A stretch of 64,000 nt of DNA, taken from the NCBI RefSeq assembly GCF_027257955.1, contig NZ_JANZNQ010000001.1:62001-126000 (forward strand), given 5' to 3'. Origin of the DNA: Zhongshania aquatica. Its GTDB lineage: Bacteria > Pseudomonadota > Gammaproteobacteria > Pseudomonadales > Spongiibacteraceae. Of the stretch, positions 32,049-39,884 are shown piece after piece. Both the position numbers and the translations under genes were made by a program. How positions within the stretch are numbered: the stretch's first letter is position 1; each line of letters starts with the position of its first letter. Under the pieces are notes generated by a model. It was not told the origin of the DNA. It did not search any database and saw nothing but the letters and a program-made list of their open reading frames with translations.

Positions 32049-34586
32049 TTAATACCTGTACGCGAGGTCGAGGCCATAACTAAGGGGATCGCCCCACAAT
32101 ACCGCCCTATCTGCGTGAGGCAAATTATCGATCGCGTAGGTTTCATATTCCTTGTCGAGCAGGTTTTTACCCCACAGCGACACACTAAGCTTGCCTCTCG
32201 CGAACTCAATATCGTCTAAGCTCAAGCGCGCATTCCATAACTGGTAAGGCCGTAGAATAGTGTAGGCATTCTGGACATCGCCACCACCCAATCGCTCATC
32301 CATATAGCTGGTGTTTATATTCAGATTTAACGCTGCTGACACTCCGCGCCACACGACCCAATCCGCTGATGCGGTATAGCTATTCACGGGCGCCGCGGAA
32401 AACGCATAGCGTTGCGTTACATCGTTACCAAAGCTGTCGATTACTTCAGTAATTTCAGCATCGAGATAGGCGTATTCCATGGTCACAGTAAGGTCGTCGC
32501 CAATAAGCGCCATCGCATCAAATTCGAAGCCTGACATACTGGCCTTGCCGGCGTTTAATACTTTGGTATCCGCTATTGTGCCGTTCAATATAAAGTTCAT
32601 CTGCATATCGTTAAACTTGGTGTTATACACATCAGCATTCACCCGTATACGACCATTCAACCACTCACTTTTTACTCCCACCTCAACAGTACGCGCCTTC
32701 TCTTCACCGAAGCCGTCGGCAAAACCAACGCCATAATCTATGCCATCAGACGCTGCGCCTTGGTTGCCATCTAACTGCGGGTCACGGGTATTAAAACCAC
32801 CGCTTTTATAGGCTTCAACAACTTTGCCATACACATTTATGTCGTCACTGAACTCGAACTCAGTGAGAAAACTAAAAGAATCATCTTTAAAACGCCGACT
32901 GCCTGAAACATTGTCAAAACGCCTATCTCCGGGCAAGCCCGCTTCGACAAACACGGGGCCTAATACCGGCCCCAACACAGGATTTTGCGCCAATTCAGCC
33001 AAGGGTAAAACCAGCGGCACACCAGAGATAGGGGAGTACTCGATAAACACCTCGTCGCGCTGATTTTTTAAGGCGTAGCGACGGTCCCGTGAGTGGCGAG
33101 CACCTACAGTAAAATGGAGGGACTCATCGAGGATCTTTGGTGTCCACGTAATTTGTCCAAAGACGGCTAAGGCCTGGTTTTCAACATTGTATTTTTGGCT
33201 CAACAAATTAACGATATGCGCATCTTCAAAACCATCAATCGGCGCGGTTAGTTGCAGATGAAAGGGACTATTATCCTCCACTGCCGACTCTTCAAAATAG
33301 TAGGCACCTAGGATGTACTCAATACCCCAATCTTCCACAACATCACTAAACTGAAGCTCATGTGAACTTTGATGCTGACGAATCTCTGGCCGCACTAGCG
33401 GAGTATCACCGCCAGTAGCCATCTGCGCAGCTGGCCCGCTGTAAACATTGGTATCAAGCCGATATTCTGTTGAGCCAAGTCCACCACCCAAATCGGTGTA
33501 GGACGCATCCTTCAACTCACGATAAGAACCAATATATTTGAATTCGCCAATATCAGTATCAGCGCTCAATACTAAGAGGTGCCCTTCGACATCGCTATTC
33601 GACGCCTCAAGGGGCGATGTTGTCGCCATCGAACTCAACCTACGATTACTGAAACGACTGCGGGCCTGTGCGCTCTGTTTAATAGCGTTCGATTGGCCCT
33701 TATTACCATTGGGATCAGGCGGAGTAACCGCCTGGAACATGTAATTGTAAAATTCCAGTTCTGAGCGGTCATAGCTATAGTCTAAACGTATACGATCGCT
33801 AATATCCCAGCCCAAATCGAAACGCGCGCCCTGAATATCGCGGTCACCGAAATCACCGCCGGGGCCGGTGTTATCTACAAAACCATCTCGGCTTTCTGCC
33901 AAGTAGGCAAACTTAAGCGCCAAGGTATCGGTCACCGGAAGGTTTAGACTGGTCTTAGAGCGAAATAAGGCACGGTCGCCAATCGATAGAATTTGCGAAA
34001 ACTCTAGAGCATCGGTATTGGGCCGCCGCGTAATTAAATTAATCGCACCACCCGTTGTGTTGCGACCGTATAGCGTGCCCTGCGGCCCCCGCAAAATCTC
34101 AATTCTTGCGAGCTCCGCAACATCCATCGATGTGCCACTGGACCTCGCAATATAGGCACCGTCAATATACAGCGCCACGGGCGTATCTTGGGTCACCTGA
34201 ATATCACCGATACCAATACCGCGAATATAGATTCGCAAACTACCCCCATTAATCGGGAATGGCTCTATGGTGAGGCCCGGCACCTTGCTAGCAATATCCT
34301 TTAGGCCGCTTATGCCCTCAACGGCAAGACGCTCCTCACTAAACACCGTCAGTGAAATGGGAGTATCCTGCAATGACTCGGTCTTTTTACGAGCGCTAAC
34401 CAGCACCTCTTCAAGACGCTTGGTGTCAGCCGCAAACACTGTATTAGCATTTATTGCTAAACCCGCGATTACCGCGCCCATAACTGCAGAGCGCAATGGT
34501 ATGCCTGTAAGCGATCTATGTCCGACCAAGCTCGATTTAGCCATAAGGTACTTAGGTCTCATTGTCTTCAATGTCTGAATTGTCAT
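32049..34586 (-). CDS. TonB-dependent outer membrane receptor
   Basis: An 845-residue receptor for active uptake across the outer membrane. A long signal region ends near NTVFAADTK; it is followed by a TonB-box-like EEVLVSARKK and the plug, with ILRGPQGTLYGRNTTGGAINL typical of plugs. The 22-stranded barrel ends with YGLDLAYRY, whose final aromatic supports a complete C-terminus. The ATG at 34586 has AAGGAG about 14 bases upstream; the frame also opens at 34640 and 34544. Related receptors in marine gammaproteobacteria and sphingomonads import varied organic substrates. No Fur box was seen upstream. Confidence 0.9.
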   Translation of the reverse strand: MTIQTLKTMRPKYLMAKSSLVGHRSLTGIPLRSAVMGAVIAGLAINANTVFAADTKRLEEVLVSARKKTESLQDTPISLTVFSEERLAVEGISGLKDIASKVPGLTIEPFPINGGSLRIYIRGIGIGDIQVTQDTPVALYIDGAYIARSSGTSMDVAELARIEILRGPQGTLYGRNTTGGAINLITRRPNTDALEFSQILSIGDRALFRSKTSLNLPVTDTLALKFAYLAESRDGFVDNTGPGGDFGDRDIQGARFDLGWDISDRIRLDYSYDRSELEFYNYMFQAVTPPDPNGNKGQSNAIKQSAQARSRFSNRRLSSMATTSPLEASNSDVEGHLLVLSADTDIGEFKYIGSYRELKDASYTDLGGGLGSTEYRLDTNVYSGPAAQMATGGDTPLVRPEIRQHQSSHELQFSDVVEDWGIEYILGAYYFEESAVEDNSPFHLQLTAPIDGFEDAHIVNLLSQKYNVENQALAVFGQITWTPKILDESLHFTVGARHSRDRRYALKNQRDEVFIEYSPISGVPLVLPLAELAQNPVLGPVLGPVFVEAGLPGDRRFDNVSGSRRFKDDSFSFLTEFEFSDDINVYGKVVEAYKSGGFNTRDPQLDGNQGAASDGIDYGVGFADGFGEEKARTVEVGVKSEWLNGRIRVNADVYNTKFNDMQMNFILNGTIADTKVLNAGKASMSGFEFDAMALIGDDLTVTMEYAYLDAEITEVIDSFGNDVTQRYAFSAAPVNSYTASADWVVWRGVSAALNLNINTSYMDERLGGGDVQNAYTILRPYQLWNARLSLDDIEFARGKLSVSLWGKNLLDKEYETYAIDNLPHADRAVLWGDPLSYGLDLAYRY

Positions 34587-34929
34587 TGTGATGTCGGCAC
34601 ACTCCTTGTCACATCTCACTTTTACGCTACATTCTGGCATCTAAAAAACCGCATCAGCGAATTATTATTGTCTTCACTAAAAGTCGGATAACCATACCAC
34701 AAGGCTGCTTCGCAGAAACCTCGTTTACGAATCATCCAACCTAGGGAAATTGCGCATACCCATAGTCCCAATCATCACGTAGGCTAGTGGAGCAAATAGA
34801 GTAGTTTATTCGCCAAAGACTGAAATAAACTCCATTGTAGAATTGTCATCTAGTGGTAACTGTTCTCATTGACTGACTTTCTATAAAATGCATACAGTTT
34901 TGAATAATAGTTACCCGAGGCCCCGACGC

Positions 34930-36156
34930 ATGCCCGAGCACACACAGCCAGAAAACATCAACAGCGGTGAATCCAAGCCACCACGCTTATGGATGCAAAC
35001 CATTTTGTTTTCCAGCACTTTACTCATCGCCCTCATTGGTGTGCCATGGTATGGCATTAGCGAAGGCTTTACCTGGACTGGCTGGCTGGGGTTTTTCCTT
35101 ATTCTCGGCGCCAACGGCATGTCGATTACCGCTGGCTACCATCGCCTTTGGGCTCATAATAGCTATAAAGCACATCCATTATTAAAAGTCTTATTCGCCC
35201 TATTCGGTGCCGCAGCTACTCAGAACAGCATTCTTATTTGGGCTTCAGGTCATCGCCGCCACCACCGCCATGTAGACCACGTTGACAACGACCCCTATTC
35301 AGCGAAAAAGGGATTGTGGTATTCACATATCGGCTGGATGCTCCGCGATTACCCAGCCAGTGTTGAAGACTTTTCCAACGCCAAAGACCTGCAGCGCGAT
35401 AAAATCGTCATGTGGCAACATCGTAATTACCTGCCCCTAGTGCTAATTATGAATTTTGCCCCAGCAATTGCATTGGGCTTTATCACCGGCCATATGCTCG
35501 AAAACATACTGCTCGCTGGCGTACTTCGGTTGGTGGTCAGCCACCACACCACCTTCTTTATCAACTCACTGGCGCATTTTTGGGGGCGCAGACCTTACAC
35601 CGACGAGAATACCGCCCGCGACAATGACTTCTTGGCACTTCTCACCTATGGTGAGGGATACCACAACTACCACCACATTTTTCAAAATGACTATCGCAAT
35701 GGCATTCGCTGGTGGCACTACGATCCAACCAAGTGGCTCATCAAGTCAGCGTCATGGATGGGACTCACGTGGGATCTGCGCAAAATTCCAGACTTCAAAA
35801 TTCAGCGCGCCATCATGACCATGCAGTTTAAAAAGGCTGAGCAAGCCTTACGCAATCGCAAAGGCTCAGACACCAACCAGTTCACCGCATTTTTAGAACA
35901 GGAATATCAACAGTTTTGCGATCATCTTAATGACTGGAATACCGTGAGCCAGCGCTGGATGGAAACCAAACGAGAAAACCTTGCCGCGCAGAAAAATGCC
36001 CTACAAGTAAATTTAGCCGGAAGGAAAGAATCGCTACAACAGAACTTACACAACGCATGGGAGCACGCCACCCTCCGCAGTCGCTTAAAAGAATTGGAAT
36101 ACGCGTTAAAAATGCAGCGCAAACGCCTGCAAATGCTGACCTTAGAAATGGCGTAA
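34930..36156 (+). CDS. Fatty acid desaturase, acyl-CoA delta-9 type
   Basis: A 408-residue membrane di-iron desaturase. The three histidine boxes are present: HRLWAH (about residue 75), HRRHHRHVDH (about residue 111) and HNYHHIF (about residue 244). Four membrane helices surround them. The enzyme introduces a cis double bond in acyl chains. The start at 34930 follows GAGG by 9 bases and replaces a longer frame from 34888. The last 110 residues are a charged helical tail of repeated heptad-like blocks, which may be a coiled coil beyond the catalytic core. Confidence 0.93.
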   Translation: MPEHTQPENINSGESKPPRLWMQTILFSSTLLIALIGVPWYGISEGFTWTGWLGFFLILGANGMSITAGYHRLWAHNSYKAHPLLKVLFALFGAAATQNSILIWASGHRRHHRHVDHVDNDPYSAKKGLWYSHIGWMLRDYPASVEDFSNAKDLQRDKIVMWQHRNYLPLVLIMNFAPAIALGFITGHMLENILLAGVLRLVVSHHTTFFINSLAHFWGRRPYTDENTARDNDFLALLTYGEGYHNYHHIFQNDYRNGIRWWHYDPTKWLIKSASWMGLTWDLRKIPDFKIQRAIMTMQFKKAEQALRNRKGSDTNQFTAFLEQEYQQFCDHLNDWNTVSQRWMETKRENLAAQKNALQVNLAGRKESLQQNLHNAWEHATLRSRLKELEYALKMQRKRLQMLTLEMA

Positions 36157-36208
36157 TATCATCGACAATTGACTGCCGCCTAGCATATTAAAAAGTGACT
36201 AGGCGTGC

Positions 36209-36242
36209 AGAGCCACATTACTCAACTACGCAATGTGGCTCT
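36209..36242 (+). terminator. 11-bp perfect hairpin after desaturase gene
   Basis: AGAGCCACATT-type stem: bases 36209-36219 pair perfectly with 36232-36242 (AATGTGGCTCT) around a 12-base loop, 53 bp after the desaturase stop. It is followed by AAAAC rather than a T run, so intrinsic termination is not certain. Confidence 0.5.
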
Positions 36243-36334
36243 AAAACTCCCTCACCAATACTAATCCACGCTTTTTCTTAGCCTCTTTATCTCGTATATT
36301 TCTAAAGCTTTGAACATCTCGAATAGGAGTCAAT

Positions 36335-36736
36335 ATGGCCATCACGGGCGAGTGTTTCTGCGGAAGTATCAAGTATCAATATGACGGCAAGCTCAAGGAC
36401 GGCAGATCTTGCCATTGCTCGCGCTGCCGCAAAGCCTTCAGTTCGCAAGCTTCATCCTATGCCTTGGTAGAACCTACTGAATTTAGATGGCTACAGGGCG
36501 CAGAACTTTTAACTAGCTTTGAGTCTATGCCGGATTTTGGCTTTCAGTTTTGCAGTCGCTGCGGCTCAACCCTATGCGGTATACATAAAGGTCAGCCCCA
36601 TGGCATCACCCTAGGATGTGTCAATGGCGATCCCGATATCGACATTGGCTACCATCTATTTGTAGGCTCTAAAGCAAAGTGGGAAGTCCTACCGACTGGA
36701 ATAATCAGCTTTGATGGTGCGCCACCTGAATCGTAA
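36335..36736 (+). CDS. GFA family (glutathione-dependent formaldehyde-activating-like) zinc protein
   Basis: A 133-residue GFA/CENP-V domain protein. The zinc-binding cysteines are visible as C7-F-C9, C26-H-C28-S-R-C31 and C73-S-R-C76-GS. The family was named after a supposed glutathione/formaldehyde enzyme, but most members have unknown function. Length is typical. AGGAG is 10 bases upstream of the start. It is monocistronic and convergent with the GDYXXLXY gene. Confidence 0.9.
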   Translation: MAITGECFCGSIKYQYDGKLKDGRSCHCSRCRKAFSSQASSYALVEPTEFRWLQGAELLTSFESMPDFGFQFCSRCGSTLCGIHKGQPHGITLGCVNGDPDIDIGYHLFVGSKAKWEVLPTGIISFDGAPPES

Positions 36737-36745
36737 ACGAAGTTT

Positions 36746-36781
36746 CACAAATAAAATTTGTGCCCATGCGTCCACATGGGC
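36746..36781. terminator. Tandem hairpins between convergent genes
   Basis: Two small perfect hairpins abut here: CACAAAT / ATTTGTG with loop AAA, then GCCCATG / CATGGGC with loop CGTCCA. They share the G at 36762 and so would fold alternatively or partly. They lie between the convergent GFA and GDYXXLXY genes and may terminate both directions. Confidence 0.45.
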
Positions 36782-36801
36782 TCACTAAAATTCCACTATT
36801 T

Positions 36802-37803
36802 TTAATCTACCCTGCCACGCACATTAAATGCTGGCGATACTAACTCGCCCTGCCACAGCTGCGCCGCAGAACCATCCATGCCCTCCATCACAATCGGCGG
36901 GCGATAGACCATTCTAAATCGCTCGTTTGGCGCAGCTGCCGCAATTGACGCAGAGCCTATCACACCCTCTTGCAACACATACCAACGCGGCAAGGCAGTA
37001 TCTATTTGGGCGCGATACTCTGCATCTGGTGCCAAGGTAATTACGTCGCTTTCTTTCAAAATATAGGGACTACAACGGGTATCAGCCATCGAGTACCGCC
37101 GATCGGTATCTCCCTCGCTGTGCAGAGAAAACCCACAGTGCAAATCATTGTCTGCAACTTGCAAGGGCTCTTTTGAGACATTCTTAAGTGTCAACGTCAG
37201 AAGAGGACTACGCGGCGGCGCACCTTCGCCGCGATTATCGCTAGGTGCTTCTAAGCTTTGCTCTAACCGAATACCAATTGGGCTCCAGCGATAAGCCAAC
37301 AAAGCCGCGCGCCCGCTGCTACCGATGGCCACTTCAACCTCCATAGGAATTTGTAGCCCGTCCCTTGTGCCGCGCTTGTGCTCGATGTCTTTGCCACTGC
37401 CCTGTTGCACAAAATACTGTTCAATACCGTAGCGGACTTGAATTTGTCCACCGGTCACGCGGCTGACTCGTCCGCGCAGGAATAGTCCGCCACTAGGTTT
37501 ACGATCGCTAAGATAGTCGAGCTGATACACGCCATTAGCACTAGGTTTTAAAACAGCGAATACTTTGTCCTCCCTCTTTAAGGACGTCGCAAGAACCGAC
37601 GATCTAAATCGACCCACGTCGACGGTATTTATTGAATAACTTAGGGTCACAAAATCACCCCTGAAAGGATCACGCGGATCAATTGGCGCAGTACGTAAAA
37701 AAATACGCTCACCACTATGCCGTATCCACTCTCGCTCACCGGCTAAAAACCCGAGCACGGCAAACTGGCTAAGCACCAAAATCACAACTAGGATTTTACG
37801 CAT
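36802..37803 (-). CDS. GDYXXLXY domain protein
   Basis: A 333-residue protein with an N-terminal membrane anchor or signal (about residues 3-20) and the motif GDFVTLSY (about residue 50) that defines the GDYXXLXY family, preceded by LRTAPIDPRDPFRG. A late domain with two Cys residues and an LPRWYVLQEG segment follows. The usual family member is about 180 residues, so this one carries a second, beta-rich domain of unknown role. The start overlaps the DUF2157 stop by 8 bp, an arrangement often seen for these two families. Confidence 0.8.
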   Translation of the reverse strand: MRKILVVILVLSQFAVLGFLAGEREWIRHSGERIFLRTAPIDPRDPFRGDFVTLSYSINTVDVGRFRSSVLATSLKREDKVFAVLKPSANGVYQLDYLSDRKPSGGLFLRGRVSRVTGGQIQVRYGIEQYFVQQGSGKDIEHKRGTRDGLQIPMEVEVAIGSSGRAALLAYRWSPIGIRLEQSLEAPSDNRGEGAPPRSPLLTLTLKNVSKEPLQVADNDLHCGFSLHSEGDTDRRYSMADTRCSPYILKESDVITLAPDAEYRAQIDTALPRWYVLQEGVIGSASIAAAAPNERFRMVYRPPIVMEGMDGSAAQLWQGELVSPAFNVRGRVD

Positions 37804-39109
37804 GGGGCTTCTCCAGTTTGCGGCGAGTATTCTGTTTTGAATAACGTATGCCAATAACAAACAGCAGCAAGCCCAACAACAAAAATATTGATGATCGCGC
37901 TAATAGACTCTGAAACAAATCATTAAAACGGGCCGCAGCTAATAGCACCAACAGGGTACAACCTAAAGACAAGACCTTACCCTTTAGGGACTCTGTGCCG
38001 CGATAGACATACAATAATCCGTAGGATAAAAAGGCGAGATTAAACACCACCCGACTAAGGCCACTCACATCGCCACCAAACAGCGCAGGCAGCACCGCCA
38101 AAATCAGAACTAGCAACACAAGGCCAGCTTCAAACCACTGTTCTAGAGACGTGGGCCGCGTAGCTGGGCGCGCCAACACTAGCAACCACGCCGCAACAGT
38201 AACAAGTGCGGGGAGAATCAAATGCAACAGACCAAAACCGGCGAGCTTTGACATGCCAGTGAAAACTGGGATTCCCGTAAACGTACCAATATAGAGTAAT
38301 GGCAACCAAAGCATGGCGCCGCCTACAGTAAATACAGAAGCACTTGATGAAAAGGCGGCCACTGACGCCAATCGCGCTGCAGCAAAATAACTACTCACCA
38401 CTAACAAGCCAACCGTGAATAGATACTTATCACCGATGCCAAATACGGTAAAGGAATAGGAAAGTGGTATCGCTATCAATAGAATAAACAAGAAAGAAAT
38501 CGAGCGTTGCAGCCAGGCTAGTGGCAACAAACCAAACAGCAATATCCAGTTAGCAAGTGGCAGATGCCGACCAAATTCAAAGGTTTCCAAGCCGCTCCAG
38601 AGCAGTAGCAACAGCGCGGCCAACACGCCGTGGGCAACGGAAGGGAGCGCCCACGCCAAACTAAGTGCAGCAAGACACCAAAGTAAAAAACCGTCGGGAT
38701 AATGAGCATCAAAATGATAAATTTGCGCGACTAACCAAATACCGGCACCAAACAACATGGTTCCTAGCATGTGCAAACTTTCCAGCACTCGCGGGTTGGA
38801 CTTGTCATTTTTCGCCATGAGTAACGCGCTGCCGTGAGCGCCTAGAATACCAAGGCCAATAACCGCCAGCTTTGCATACCGGTGCATGCCATCCCAGTTA
38901 TAGGCGAACAGCAAAACTACGCCAAGCCCGAAGACACCCGCGCCCAACAACGCAAAGATCACTCTACCCCAAGCACCATCGCCTTTGGGACGGTATGCCA
39001 CAAATGCGGGATAGCGGGCATACAAGGCCTTAGCCTGCTGGTCATTGATAATACCCTCACGTAGCCATTGCGCAATTTCGGCGCGTAACCAAGGGTTATT
39101 GTTTTCCAT
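37796..39109 (-). CDS. DUF2157 family multi-pass membrane protein
   Basis: A 437-residue protein whose first 40 residues form a soluble DUF2157 helix pair (WLREGIINDQQAKALYARYP); roughly twelve hydrophobic segments follow. GAGVFGLGVVLLFAYNWDGM is a characteristic early segment. Function is unknown. The ATG at 39109 with GCAGGAG just upstream is preferred to a frame extending 50 codons further. The stop overlaps the GDYXXLXY start, so the two are translationally coupled and presumably act together in the inner membrane. Confidence 0.85.
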   Translation of the reverse strand: MENNNPWLRAEIAQWLREGIINDQQAKALYARYPAFVAYRPKGDGAWGRVIFALLGAGVFGLGVVLLFAYNWDGMHRYAKLAVIGLGILGAHGSALLMAKNDKSNPRVLESLHMLGTMLFGAGIWLVAQIYHFDAHYPDGFLLWCLAALSLAWALPSVAHGVLAALLLLLWSGLETFEFGRHLPLANWILLFGLLPLAWLQRSISFLFILLIAIPLSYSFTVFGIGDKYLFTVGLLVVSSYFAAARLASVAAFSSSASVFTVGGAMLWLPLLYIGTFTGIPVFTGMSKLAGFGLLHLILPALVTVAAWLLVLARPATRPTSLEQWFEAGLVLLVLILAVLPALFGGDVSGLSRVVFNLAFLSYGLLYVYRGTESLKGKVLSLGCTLLVLLAAARFNDLFQSLLARSSIFLLLGLLLFVIGIRYSKQNTRRKLEKPHA

Positions 39110-39258
39110 GTTGCTCCTGCAGAATGTAGATGACTGGACGAAAGACCCAGCTGATATCACTTCCCTGATCAGTATTATGGGGAAACAAACTGGGGTATTA
39201 AAGGGCTTAAGGGGGAATGTGAAGAATAGATTTTTACTAAATCGGTAAATTTCTGGCA

Positions 39259-39310
39259 TAAAAAAGCGGCACTGCTAAGCATGTGAATCACACACCTAGT
39301 AGCACCGCCT
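39259..39310 (-). terminator. Terminator for adhesin operon
   Basis: Downstream of the 39357 stop the minus strand has GCGGTGCTACTAG, a loop, then CTTAGCAGTGCCGC followed by TTTTTTATG. The arms pair with a small bulge and a genuine T run follows, as in a Rho-independent terminator. A second short perfect hairpin (CGAGGAT / ATCCTCG) occurs at 39326-39341. Confidence 0.6.
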
Positions 39311-39356
39311 AAATTTTCTAATACACGAGGATAAATCCTCGAAGGAAAAACGACGA

Positions 39357-39884
39357 CTATTTTCTAAACCAGAATCGCCGCTTCTCTATCTTTGCCTCCT
39401 CCATTCCAGTCACCACAGCAACGCCCAGAAGGCGCCATTCACCGTAAATCATCTGGTAGAGCAAATCAAAATTGACCACTTCTGGGGGCATCGCAAATTT
39501 ACCGCGCATACGCAATAAACCCGTCGCTCCAATCTGTGGTGCAATCTCGTACTCTGGTTGAAGCAGTAAAGCCCGACTTAGATCGACACCTGACTTTCTC
39601 AAGCCATAAAATAACTCAGCAATATCTTCTGTGGTATTTTTACGCTGAAACTCCGGTGCAGCAATTTCTCGAAACACCGAATAGTTCAAGGTATCGTTGG
39701 CCTGCTCAATCGCTAAAAAAGTAGACCATAAAACCCGTGCGGCTTCGCTGGAATCAAACTTTTTTATATCGTCATCTGCATACGCATTACCAGCCGTAGC
39801 CAGAAACACGCACAGCAATAATGCCAATCTAAGCAAACCAAACCCCCAACGTTCGGGGGTCATCAACGTCAAACGTTTTACCAT
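39357..39884 (-). CDS. Small secreted protein coupled to the adhesin gene
   Basis: A 175-residue protein with a signal sequence (hydrophobic about residues 16-35, ending AGNAYA|DD). The mature part has RVLWSTFLAIEQANDTLNYS, a helix-rich first half, then a beta-rich end with RMRGKFAMPPEVVNFDLLY and GEWRLLGVAVV, resembling an NTF2-like or DUF4864/DUF4019-type fold. Its start overlaps the adhesin stop by 7 bp on the same strand, so both are made from one message. A role in adhesin export or as a periplasmic partner is plausible but not shown. Confidence 0.75.
   Translation of the reverse strand: MVKRLTLMTPERWGFGLLRLALLLCVFLATAGNAYADDDIKKFDSSEAARVLWSTFLAIEQANDTLNYSVFREIAAPEFQRKNTTEDIAELFYGLRKSGVDLSRALLLQPEYEIAPQIGATGLLRMRGKFAMPPEVVNFDLLYQMIYGEWRLLGVAVVTGMEEAKIEKRRFWFRK

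Noticed and set aside
39110-39259. 50-codon N-terminal extension of the DUF2157 protein
   Set aside because: A strong AGGAG precedes the ATG at 39109, which gives the usual family start; the extension has no family similarity.
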